A stretch of DNA of 7,720 nucleotides, taken from NCBI GenBank assembly GCA_913055965.1, contig CAJXKX010000085.1:1-7720 (forward strand), written 5' to 3'. This stretch comes from an uncultured Roseovarius sp. (GTDB lineage: Bacteria > Pseudomonadota > Alphaproteobacteria > Rhodobacterales > Rhodobacteraceae). This document shows, piece after piece, positions 1 to 6,711 of the stretch; the stretch's first letter is position 1, and every line of letters begins with the position of its first letter. The translations under genes and the position numbers were made by a program. The notes under the pieces were generated by a model. It made no database searches, had not been told where the DNA came from, and worked only from the letters and a program-made list of their open reading frames with translations.

Positions 1-729
1 GGCCGCCGGGTATGCGGATTTGCCGGGGTTGTCGCAATCCTGCGTCTGGTTGCAGGCGTGCACCTCGGGGATATGCGGCCCCATGTCCACGGCCACCATG
101 TTGTAGCGGCCCAGCACGGCGGTCGGCCCCCAGTAATAGCCGAACCACGGTTCCTTGTTTTCGTAGGCCGAGGCCATCGCGGCGGGCAGCGTGTCGCCCG
201 AGCCGTGGTTGAACACCTCGATACCGTGGCCCTCGAAATCGAACGCCTTGACGAGGTTGTCATTGGCGATCCGGCAGCCCCAGCCGTCGGGGCAGTTGTG
301 GAAGCGCCCGCCCACGAGTTCGGGATTGGCCAGCACGCCCTCGATGGTGGCGAGTTCGGGATGCTCTTCCACGAGGTAGTCAGGCACCCACCAGTTCTCG
401 CTGCCGCCCTCGGCGAAGACGTCGGCGGCCTTGAGCACCTTGCCCTCTTCGTTGAGCTTGAAATAGGCGGGGGCGGAGTTGACCCAGAGTTCGGGCACGA
501 CGTCGGGCTCGTTGTTTTCGGCGAGTGAGGTGATGGCGGTGGTGGTGGCCGAGGGGACGAGCGTCACGTCGCAGCCATAGCCCTGCTCCATCAGGAATTC
601 GGTGATCTTGGAGATGATCGAGCCGGAGGCCCAGTTCATCTCGGCGACGGAAACCTCGCCGCAGTCGGCATGGGCCGCGACGGGCGCGGTGAGCGCGCCG
701 AAGGCAAGTGCAAGTGTCAGTTTTTTCAT
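1..729 (-). CDS. Betaine-type ABC transporter periplasmic substrate-binding protein (OpuAC/ProX-like), 3' end cut by window edge
   Basis: This is the first 243 residues of a periplasmic binding protein; the family is usually around 300-340 residues, so the C-terminal part lies left of the window. The ATG at 729 is preceded by GGGAG (738-742) with an 8-base spacer. Residues 1-21 form a Sec signal peptide (MKK, hydrophobic core, AHA cleavage motif before D22). The mature protein begins with the OpuAC-like pattern AEMNWASGSI (30-38), followed by SATTTAI (60-66), EPDVVPELWVNS (74-85) and many Trp/Tyr residues (W33, W82, W113, W114, W150, W195, Y198, Y199, W200) able to form the aromatic cage that holds quaternary amines. 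Six cysteines (C23, C53, C146, C152, C226, C232) suggest disulfides. It lies 54 bases after the DUF3726 gene with no terminator between them, so it is probably the start of the transporter part of the operon, with permease and ATPase genes expected further left. Family is fairly certain; the ligand is inferred only as betaine-like. Confidence 0.9.
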   Translation of the reverse strand, partial: MKKLTLALAFGALTAPVAAHADCGEVSVAEMNWASGSIISKITEFLMEQGYGCDVTLVPSATTTAITSLAENNEPDVVPELWVNSAPAYFKLNEEGKVLKAADVFAEGGSENWWVPDYLVEEHPELATIEGVLANPELVGGRFHNCPDGWGCRIANDNLVKAFDFEGHGIEVFNHGSGDTLPAAMASAYENKEPWFGYYWGPTAVLGRYNMVAVDMGPHIPEVHACNQTQDCDNPGKSAYPAA

Positions 730-783
730 GGTCTTTTCTCCCGGTTGAGTGATCGTTGTCATGGTAGGTCGTTTGATCGCGGG

Positions 784-1500
784 TCAATCATTGTCATCCC
801 CCGCAGCTCCCGCCCCGGCGCGCGAGGCGTCGGAGGGCGGGACGGTGACGCGCAATGCCAAGGCATCGAGCGCCTGCCAGTCGGTGAGTGCGATGCCCTG
901 GGCAGGCATGCTGTAAACTGTCGGTATTGCGTCGGTATCGCGACGGTCCGAACGGGCGATGCGCAGATCGGCGGGGGCCTCGTGTTCCTGCCCCGGGGGC
1001 AGGGTGATCGGCCCCGTCTCCGCCGGTCGGAGCGCGAGTTCGGTGCCACCCCAACCGATCCGCAGCGGCAGGTCAAGCCGGGTGGCGGCGCGGGCCACGA
1101 AGGGCAGGATCAGGCGCGGATGCGCGACGGCGTCGATGCGCAGGACACCCGCGCCCGGCCCCTCGGGCAGCGCGGCGAAATCGGCGAGCGCCAGCCCCGC
1201 GCGCAGCGGGCAGAGCGGCCCGGTGGGGGCCTGCCAATGGCCGGGCGCGGGCCGCGGACGGGCCAGCGTGGCGCAGTCCTGCACCCAGTGGAGCAGGATC
1301 GACGGCCCGGGCAATCCTGCGCGCGTGAGCCACGCGGCGGCCCATCCGGCCTCTTCCGCCTCGCCCCATGTCAGGCCCGCGCCGCGTGCCGCCTTGAAGC
1401 AGAGCGCGTTGATTTCGGACAGCGACAGGCAGACGCGCGGCGCGTCGTGGCCATCGGGTGAGGACGCGCTGTGCGCGGGATCGTTGGGCGACATCATCAC
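784..1500 (-). CDS. DUF3726-type protein of unknown function
   Basis: A 238-residue soluble protein with no signal peptide or membrane segment. I recognise it as DUF3726-like from the N-terminal block LSLSEINALCFKAARGAGL (25-43), the following GEAEEAG..AAAWLTRAGLPG (46-65), and the acidic tail SDASRAGAGAAGDDND at the extreme C terminus, which resembles the conserved ending of that family. No catalytic function is known to me. The start is GTG at 1500, whose GTGA overlaps the stop of the preceding gene. ATG codons follow immediately at 1497 and 1494, so the true start could be one or two codons later. A G-rich stretch (GGGGGGA) 6 bases upstream may act as a weak ribosome binding site. Coupling to the 551-residue protein suggests the two are made in fixed ratio and may form a complex; that is inference. 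Family assignment is from memory of the conserved ends. Confidence 0.85.
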   Translation of the reverse strand: MMMSPNDPAHSASSPDGHDAPRVCLSLSEINALCFKAARGAGLTWGEAEEAGWAAAWLTRAGLPGPSILLHWVQDCATLARPRPAPGHWQAPTGPLCPLRAGLALADFAALPEGPGAGVLRIDAVAHPRLILPFVARAATRLDLPLRIGWGGTELALRPAETGPITLPPGQEHEAPADLRIARSDRRDTDAIPTVYSMPAQGIALTDWQALDALALRVTVPPSDASRAGAGAAGDDND

Positions 1501-3152
1501 GGTGCATCCCCCCGGTTCAGGTCGTCGGGATAGGGCGCGCCCTGATAGAGGCTGATCCGCACCCAGCGATCAGAACGCGGATCGAACCGCGTGGCACCGA
1601 AGAACGCCAGCTTGCAGCGCAAGAGGTCGATGGGCAGCATATCGGCATCAATGAGGTTGTCGCGGATTTCCGCGTAGGGGTGCCGCGCCGTGGTCTGCGC
1701 GCGGCGGACCATCAGGCGATGCTCGGGATGGGCCAGCAGGAAGCGCGCAAGCGGGGCGTCGTCGGGCTCATCCCGCAGGGCGTGCCACAGCGCGGCGGCC
1801 TGCCGCCCGGTATCGAGCGGCAACTCGCGGCTTGCGCCCTCCTCGTCAAACCGCTCGCCCAGGCGCGGCTCCAGCTTTTCCTCGGAGATATACCAGAAGC
1901 GGGCGCAATGGGCGGGATCGGTGTAATCGGTGTGGATGGCCCAGTCGTAATGCGCGCGCAGGATGTCGCGCAGCGCGGCCACGCGCATGGTGCCGTCGAT
2001 GCCGAAATGCGCCTCTTCATCGGCCTGCATGCATTGGCCCAGCCCGTCGATCAGAGGCCCGTGCGGCTCCAGCATCGCGGCGAGCAGCGCCTCCTGCGCC
2101 TCGAGCGGCAGGTTGGTCTGCCCCCAGTGCCAGAGCGTATCCCAGGGCTGCGGGGCACTTGCGTCCCAACCGTTTGTCACGAAGCGCTCAAGCCGGGCCA
2201 GACCGTCGCGCAGATCGGTCAGCTTGGCCTGCTGTATCGGGTGTGCGCTCTGCCAGTCGGTGGCGTTCTGCACCGCCGCCGCCAGCGCCGCGCGAAAGCC
2301 TGCCAGCGTCATCTCGTCTGCCGTAGCCTGCGCTCGCACCCGCGCCAGCGCCTCCTCTCGGGCCATCATCCAGTTGTTGAGCAGGACCGGGTGCCGGACG
2401 AGGAAGGGTGCCATGCCAAGGCCGGTGGAATTGCCCACGCCAAGGCCCCGGCGCAGATCCTCGCGCAGGGGCACCGCACCCGCGCCGCCACGGGCGCGCG
2501 CCAGATGCTCGACCAGATCGACGGTAAAGGCGCGGGTCAGCCAGACCGACAGCATCTCGGCCTGAAAGGGCCGCCCGGCGATCATCGCGCGATCCGCCGC
2601 GCCGAACTTGCCCGAGCCGTAGACGGCCGTGGTCCGCATCAGATAGCCGGTTTCGCGCAGCATCTGCGCGTCGGGTTGCTGCCCCTCGGCCAGCCGCGCG
2701 ACCACGTGATCGAAGAGCCGAACCGACCGGTTCGCGCGGCTGAGCGACAGCTCGCGCGGGCTGACGCGCCCGGCCTCTTGCAGGGGCACATTGGCTTGCA
2801 GGCGGTCGAGGTCGGCGGCATCGGGCGTGCCGTCGAACAGCGCAAAGGTCGCGTCCCACGCGGTGGCAATGACCCGGTCGGAGCGTTGATCGGCGTGGCC
2901 GAAGGCCACGAGGCTGAGGCTGCCGCCGTCGAAGCGCATCCGGTAGACGGCGCGACCCACGCCGCGCGCGTCCATGTCCCACACCGGACGGTCGAAGACC
3001 CAGCCCTCGGCCTCGATCCGGCGCAGCAACTGGCGCAGGAATGACAGCCGTGTCGGGTGGCTGCATCCCATCCGGTCGAGGCGCATGACCTCGCCGGGCG
3101 GTCGCCGGAACGCCGCCGCCTGCGGCATGGGGTTCCGGCTCTCGCAGCTCAC
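1497..3152 (-). CDS. Unrecognised 551-residue cytoplasmic protein, operon partner of the DUF3726 protein
   Basis: I do not recognise the family. The GTG at 3152 is chosen as start because it forms a GTGA overlap with the stop of the M19-like gene and sits 7 bases after a perfect AAGGAGG. Later in-frame ATGs (residues 9, 23 and 28) lack such support. Distinct, conserved-looking blocks are GYLMRTTAVYGSGKFGAADR (169-188), GLGVGNSTGLGMAPFLVRHP (236-255) followed by VLLNNW, FWYISEEKLEPRLGER (419-434), and a C-terminal block FFGATRFDPRSDRWVRISLY (517-536) followed by QGAPYPDD. The Gly/Asn-rich middle motif could be a nucleotide or cofactor loop, but it does not match Walker A or a standard Rossmann GxGxxG. 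There is no signal peptide, no transmembrane helix and no obvious metal cluster (Cys at 3, 30, 374, 416 and 513, not in a binding pattern). Position between enzyme genes, with overlaps on both sides, points to an integral role in the same pathway. Confidence 0.9.
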   Translation of the reverse strand: MSCESRNPMPQAAAFRRPPGEVMRLDRMGCSHPTRLSFLRQLLRRIEAEGWVFDRPVWDMDARGVGRAVYRMRFDGGSLSLVAFGHADQRSDRVIATAWDATFALFDGTPDAADLDRLQANVPLQEAGRVSPRELSLSRANRSVRLFDHVVARLAEGQQPDAQMLRETGYLMRTTAVYGSGKFGAADRAMIAGRPFQAEMLSVWLTRAFTVDLVEHLARARGGAGAVPLREDLRRGLGVGNSTGLGMAPFLVRHPVLLNNWMMAREEALARVRAQATADEMTLAGFRAALAAAVQNATDWQSAHPIQQAKLTDLRDGLARLERFVTNGWDASAPQPWDTLWHWGQTNLPLEAQEALLAAMLEPHGPLIDGLGQCMQADEEAHFGIDGTMRVAALRDILRAHYDWAIHTDYTDPAHCARFWYISEEKLEPRLGERFDEEGASRELPLDTGRQAAALWHALRDEPDDAPLARFLLAHPEHRLMVRRAQTTARHPYAEIRDNLIDADMLPIDLLRCKLAFFGATRFDPRSDRWVRISLYQGAPYPDDLNRGDAP

Positions 3153-4156
3153 TGCGCGGCCTCCTTGTAGCGGGGGGCCAGGCTGCCGAAACTCTCGGCA
3201 AAGAACCGTGCCCAGTTGCCGCCCATGATGCCCGCTACCTCCGTCTCGCTCATGCCGGTGGCGCGCAAACCCTGCGCGATGTTGTCGAAATCCCGGTTGT
3301 CGCGGAACCAGTCGGGCATTCGGGGAAAGCCGGGCGCATCGGCGCTGCCCTCGCCGAAATCGACCTTTTTCGTCCAGCGCCCCGACCGCATCCACTCGAC
3401 CACGCTGTCGGGCTGGTTCTGGCACAGGTCGGTGCCGATGCCGACGCGCTCCGTCCCCATCCGCTCGGCGGTGCGCGCGATCATCTCGCAGAATTCCGTC
3501 AGCGTGCAATCGCCGCCACCCTTGAGGTGATGCGGGTAGAGCGAAAAGCCCAGCATGCCGCCGCTTTGCGCCAGCGCGTCGAGCACGCGGTCGGACTTGT
3601 TGCGCCGGGCGGGGTGCCAGCCTGCGGGGTTGGCATGGGTGATGGCGATGGGGCGGGTGGAGTGCTCGATTGCGTCCAAAGTGGAGCGCTCGGCGGAATG
3701 GCTCATATCCACCACCAGCCCCACCCGGTTCATCTCGGCCACCACCTCGCGGCCCATGCGGGTGAGGCCGGTATCCTCGGCCTCGTAGCAGCCCGTCGCG
3801 AGCAGCGATTGATTGTTGTAGGTCAGTTGCATGAAGCGCAGGCCGAGCCGGTGCAGCACCTCGACCAGGCCGATATCGTCCTCCATGCAACTGGGGTTCT
3901 GCGCGCCGAAGAAGATCGCGGTGCGATTGGTGGCCTGCGCCAGCGCGATGTCGTCGGCGGTAAAGCCCTGAAAGATCAGGTCAGGGTATCGCTCGAACCA
4001 GCGATTCCACGCCTCTATATTCAGCACCGTCTCGCGGAAATTCTCGTGATAGGTGATGGTGACATGCACCGCGTCGACATGGCCCGCACGCATCTGGCGG
4101 AAGATATCCCCGGACCAGTTGGCATATTGCAGGGCGTCGATGCGGGGGGGTGTCAT
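3149..4156 (-). CDS. M19 (renal/membrane dipeptidase)-family protein with altered metal site
   Basis: A 335-residue cytoplasmic TIM-barrel protein of the M19 dipeptidase family. Conserved elements seen are DMSH (150-153, H153 matching the second-metal His), ITH (172-174, H174 matching the other His), RRN (184-186, substrate-binding Arg) and GIGTD (239-243, matching the family Asp). Other ligands known from human renal dipeptidase are missing: the N-terminal HxD is replaced by IDALQYANW (6-14), the bridging Glu by Gln in FFGAQN (82-87), and the LTH histidine by Tyr in LTYNNQ (111-116). The same N-terminal pattern (DGLIIAKW-like) occurs, as I recall, in the 'dipeptidase' encoded beside the glycine betaine/dimethylglycine catabolic genes of Pseudomonas (PA5396), so this is probably a betaine-linked subfamily, not a real peptidase. 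The ATG overlaps the aldehyde dehydrogenase stop as ATGA. It may hydrolyse a C-N bond or open a ring; substrate unknown. Confidence 0.92.
   Translation of the reverse strand: MTPPRIDALQYANWSGDIFRQMRAGHVDAVHVTITYHENFRETVLNIEAWNRWFERYPDLIFQGFTADDIALAQATNRTAIFFGAQNPSCMEDDIGLVEVLHRLGLRFMQLTYNNQSLLATGCYEAEDTGLTRMGREVVAEMNRVGLVVDMSHSAERSTLDAIEHSTRPIAITHANPAGWHPARRNKSDRVLDALAQSGGMLGFSLYPHHLKGGGDCTLTEFCEMIARTAERMGTERVGIGTDLCQNQPDSVVEWMRSGRWTKKVDFGEGSADAPGFPRMPDWFRDNRDFDNIAQGLRATGMSETEVAGIMGGNWARFFAESFGSLAPRYKEAAQ
3160..3166 (-). promoter_or_regulatory. Strong Shine-Dalgarno (AAGGAGG) for the 551-aa gene
   Basis: On the minus strand AAGGAGG lies inside the last codons of the M19-like gene and ends 7 bases before the GTG at 3152. 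This is the best ribosome binding site I noticed in the window and decides the GTG start of the 551-residue protein. Its strength may offset the weaker start codon. Confidence 0.8.
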
Positions 4157-5604
4157 GCGGGCACCCCCGAATGGATGTAGGAGGTCTTGACCGTGGTGTA
4201 GAATTCCTCGGCATAGCGGCCCTGTTCGCGGGGGCCATAGCTCGAAGCGCCGCGCCCGCCGAAGGGGACGTGGTAATCGGTGCCCGCCGTGGGCAGGTTG
4301 ACCATCACGCAGCCCGCGCGCGCGTTGCGGCGGAAATGCGTGGCGCGGGCGAGCGAGCGGGTCATGATGCCTGCGGTGAGGCCGAATTCGGTGTCGTTGG
4401 CCATGTGCAGCGCCTCGTCATAGCTGCCCGCCTTGAGGATGCAGGTGACGGGGGCGAACATTTCCTCGCGGTTGATGCGCATGGCGTTGTGGGTCGCGGC
4501 GAAGACGGCGGGGGCCATGTAATAGCCGTCGGTGGGGCGGTCGAGCCGGGTGCCGCCGCAGAGGAGCTCCGCGCCCTCGGATTGGCCCAGCGTGATGTAG
4601 TCGAGATTGCCGCTGAGTTGCCCCTCGCTGACGACGGGGCCGATCTGCGTGCCGTCCTCGAGCGCGTGGCCGACCCTGAGCGCCTGCGTGGCGGCGACGA
4701 GTTTCTCGACGAAGGCGTCGTGGATGCCCTCCTGCACGATGAGGCGCGAGGCGGCGGTGCATTTCTGTCCGGTGCCGCCAAAGGCCGCGTTTGCCGCGTG
4801 GGCCACGGCGAGATCGAGATCGCAATCGTCGCAGATCACCATCGGGTTCTTGGAGCCCATCTCCATCTGGATTTTCGTCATGTTCACCATCGCCGCCGCC
4901 GCGATGCCGCGCCCCACGGGGACCGAGCCGGTGAAGCTGATCGCGTCCACCTGCGGGCTCTCGACGAGGCGCTGCCCCACCTCGCGCCCCGGCCCCATCA
5001 CGAGGTTGAAGAGGCCCTCGGGCAGGTCCTGCCGGGCGATGATTTCGGTCAGCGCCACGGCGCTGGCGGGCGTCTGGTTGGCGGGTTTCCAGACAACTGC
5101 GTTGCCGAAGGCGAGCGCGGGGGCGATCTTCCACGCAGGGGGGGCTATGGGGAAATTCCACGGGCTTATGATCGCCACCACGCCCACCGGCTCGCGGCGC
5201 ACGTCGATCTCGATATCCGGGCGCACGCTGTCGGCGGTCTGGCCAAGCTGGCGCAGCGCCTCGGCGGCGAAATAGGTAAAGAACTGCCCGGCGCGGTAGG
5301 TCTCGCCCTTGCCCTCGGCGAGCGGCTTGCCCTCTTCGCGGGCGATCATTTCCCCGATCTCTGCGGCGCGGGCCATCAACTCGGTGCCGATGGCCATCAG
5401 CACATCGTGGCGCTTTTGCGGGCCGGTGGCACCCCATGCCGCCTGGGCCGTGCGCGCAGCGGACAGGGCCGCGTCAAGCTGTGCGGCATCGGCCTGCGCG
5501 TAATGGCCGATCACGTCCGAAAGGTCCGACGGGTTGCGGTTTTCCACCGTGCCTGCGCCGTCCTGCCACTGGCCTGCGATGAAGTTGCGGGTCTCTTTGG
5601 TCAT
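4153..5604 (-). CDS. NAD(P)-dependent aldehyde dehydrogenase, alpha-ketoglutarate-semialdehyde-dehydrogenase-like
   Basis: A complete 483-residue ALDH-superfamily enzyme that oxidises an aldehyde to an acid in the cytoplasm. All core residues are present: PWNFP (148-152, oxyanion Asn150), KPANQTP (173-179), FTGS (224-227), general base Glu248 in MEMGSKNP, nucleophile Cys282 in GQKCTAASR (279-287), EEMFAPV (380-386) and PFGG (447-450). The stretch from E248 through CTAASRLIV and GIHDAF resembles the KGSADH/YcbD group (2,5-dioxopentanoate dehydrogenase), which feeds 2-oxoglutarate; this is family recognition, and succinate or glutarate semialdehyde activity is also possible. The residue that usually selects NAD by binding the adenosine ribose is Asn176 instead of Glu, so NADP use is plausible. 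The ATG at 5604 follows AAGGA (5610-5614) by 5 bases. The gene starts 26 bases after the oxidoreductase gene ends, and its stop overlaps the M19-like start. Confidence 0.95.
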   Translation of the reverse strand: MTKETRNFIAGQWQDGAGTVENRNPSDLSDVIGHYAQADAAQLDAALSAARTAQAAWGATGPQKRHDVLMAIGTELMARAAEIGEMIAREEGKPLAEGKGETYRAGQFFTYFAAEALRQLGQTADSVRPDIEIDVRREPVGVVAIISPWNFPIAPPAWKIAPALAFGNAVVWKPANQTPASAVALTEIIARQDLPEGLFNLVMGPGREVGQRLVESPQVDAISFTGSVPVGRGIAAAAMVNMTKIQMEMGSKNPMVICDDCDLDLAVAHAANAAFGGTGQKCTAASRLIVQEGIHDAFVEKLVAATQALRVGHALEDGTQIGPVVSEGQLSGNLDYITLGQSEGAELLCGGTRLDRPTDGYYMAPAVFAATHNAMRINREEMFAPVTCILKAGSYDEALHMANDTEFGLTAGIMTRSLARATHFRRNARAGCVMVNLPTAGTDYHVPFGGRGASSYGPREQGRYAEEFYTTVKTSYIHSGVPA

Positions 5605-5630
5605 GCTCGTCCTTGTGGTTTGCGGGGCGC

Positions 5631-6632
5631 TCAGGCCGCCGCGATCCGGTCTATCAGGTCTTGTGGCACCGACACGCCCCCGGCCTCGATGCGGGCACGG
5701 TTGGCGGCGCGGCGGGCACCGGGCAGGCGCGCGCCCTCCTGCTCGGCGATGCTTTGGGCGAGGCGGTCCATGGCGGGGCCGAAGGCGTCGCCCGAGAAGG
5801 CCGCCGGGTCCACCGCGATGAAGAATTGGCCGGTGCCGGGCGGGCCGCCCCTGGGCCCCGAGAAAGGGCTGGCGTCGAGGCCGAGATTGCCGCCCGACAG
5901 GGCGGCGGCGAAGATTTCGACCATCAGCCCCGCGCCGAAGCCCTTTTGCCCGCCCGCGGGGCGCATCGAGCCTGCAAGCGCGGCCTCGGCATCCTCGGTG
6001 GGGTTGCCGTCCGAGTCGAGCGCCCAGCCCGGCTCGATCGGCTCTCCCTGGCGGGCGCGCAGCACGATCTCGGATTTGGCGATGGCGCTGGCGGACTGGT
6101 CGATCACCAGCCGCGCGCCCCCCGCCTCATCCGGCACGGCGAGCGCGAAGGGGTTGGTGCCGATCACCGGGCGGTGGCCGCCCGTGGGGGCCATCGAGGC
6201 GGGGGCGTTGGTGAAGCACAGGCCCACCAGCCCATCCTCGGCCAGCCGTTCGGCATGGTGGCCCAGCACGCCGCAATTGTACGAGCGGTGCACCGACATC
6301 GCGGCGATCCCCGTCTCGCGCGCGGCGGAGGTGAGCGCGGGCCAGCCCGCGTCGATGGCGGCATGGGCGAAGCCGTGGGCGGCATCGACGCGCACCGCGC
6401 CGGGGCGGGGGCGCGCGACCTCGGGCGCGGCATCGCCCAGCACCTTGCCGCAGCGCAGATGCTCGGCATAGACGGGCACATACATGAGGCCGTGGCTGCG
6501 GATGCCGTCGCGCTCGGCGAGGCGGGTGGAGCGCGCCACGGGTCCGGCCTGCGCGGGCGTGGCGCCGGCGCGCAGGAGCGCGTCGCGGGCGAGGGTTTCG
6601 ATTGTGTCGAGGTCGAGTACCTGTGCCGTCAC
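5631..6632 (-). CDS. Ldh/MDH-family (type 2 malate/L-lactate dehydrogenase fold) NAD(P)H oxidoreductase
   Basis: A 333-residue enzyme of the Ldh_2 family, which uses a non-Rossmann NAD(P) fold. Members reduce 2-oxo acids (malate, ureidoglycolate, 2,3-diketogulonate, sulfopyruvate) or cyclic imines (delta1-piperideine-2-carboxylate and delta1-pyrroline-2-carboxylate). Seen here are DGIRSHG (42-48) with the family His47, RVDAAHGFAH (81-90), SYNCGVLGHHAERLAEDGL (117-135), FTNAPASMAPTGG (140-152), IGTNPFALAVP (157-167), DQSASAIAKSEI (178-189) and the C-terminal GQFFIAVDP (268-276). The SYNCGVLGHH version is one I associate with roseobacter proteins often auto-labelled (2R)-3-sulfolactate dehydrogenase; that label is not proven. 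The start is GTG at 6632, after a G-rich AGGGGGGA; the next in-frame ATG would remove the RSHG motif. It is the first gene of the operon and faces away from lysR. Family is certain; substrate is open. Confidence 0.93.
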   Translation of the reverse strand: MTAQVLDLDTIETLARDALLRAGATPAQAGPVARSTRLAERDGIRSHGLMYVPVYAEHLRCGKVLGDAAPEVARPRPGAVRVDAAHGFAHAAIDAGWPALTSAARETGIAAMSVHRSYNCGVLGHHAERLAEDGLVGLCFTNAPASMAPTGGHRPVIGTNPFALAVPDEAGGARLVIDQSASAIAKSEIVLRARQGEPIEPGWALDSDGNPTEDAEAALAGSMRPAGGQKGFGAGLMVEIFAAALSGGNLGLDASPFSGPRGGPPGTGQFFIAVDPAAFSGDAFGPAMDRLAQSIAEQEGARLPGARRAANRARIEAGGVSVPQDLIDRIAAA

Positions 6633-6684
6633 GCCGTTCCCCCCTGTCGTGCAGGTGTCGAGAGTGCGGAGGGAGGCGGGGTAA

Positions 6685-6690
6685 GGTCAA
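6685..6690 (-). promoter_or_regulatory. Candidate -35 box of the catabolic operon
   Basis: On the minus strand this reads TTGACC, five of six matches to TTGACA. The sequence 17-18 bases further on (GCACTC or CACTCT) is a very poor -10, as expected for an activator-dependent promoter. Transcription would begin near 6655, about 23 bases before the GTG at 6632. The placement is by eye only. Confidence 0.4.
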
Positions 6691-6705
6691 TCGAATTTAA
6701 CTTGA
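6691..6705. promoter_or_regulatory. Imperfect palindrome, possible LysR activation site
   Basis: TCGAATTTAACTTGA is an imperfect dyad in which 5 of 7 arm pairs match. Its centre (6698) is 21 bp from the centre of the perfect palindrome (6719), two helical turns, so both could be bound on the same DNA face by a LysR tetramer. It lies just upstream of the candidate operon -35 box. A CAATC/GATTG pair (6688-6692, 6704-6708) overlaps it. Confidence 0.45.
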
Positions 6706-6711
6706 TTGGAG

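Noticed and set aside
730..783. Gap between the DUF3726 and binding-protein genes as a possible terminator or separate promoter
   Set aside because: No hairpin followed by a T run is seen and no convincing -35/-10 pair. Only the ribosome binding site for the downstream gene is supported.
380..787. Minus-strand 135-codon frame overlapping the binding-protein gene
   Set aside because: Out of frame with the clear signal peptide and OpuAC-like protein that starts at 729. The translation is Arg-rich and unlike any family.
1458..3044. Plus-strand open frame (528 codons) opposite the 551-aa gene
   Set aside because: Also a GC-driven shadow. The minus-strand frame has overlapped operon junctions, a strong ribosome binding site and motif-like blocks; the plus frame has none of these.
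3153..3890. Upstream extension of the 551-aa reading frame to a start at 3890 (797 codons)
   Set aside because: The extension runs wholly inside the M19-like gene in another frame and reads as low-complexity Arg/Gly/His. The GTG at 3152 has a perfect Shine-Dalgarno and a coupled overlap.
4150..6471. Long open frame on the plus strand (773 codons) opposite the ALDH and Ldh genes
   Set aside because: High-GC antisense shadow. Its translation is rich in Arg/Ala/Gly/His without family motifs, while the minus strand encodes complete, well-conserved enzymes.
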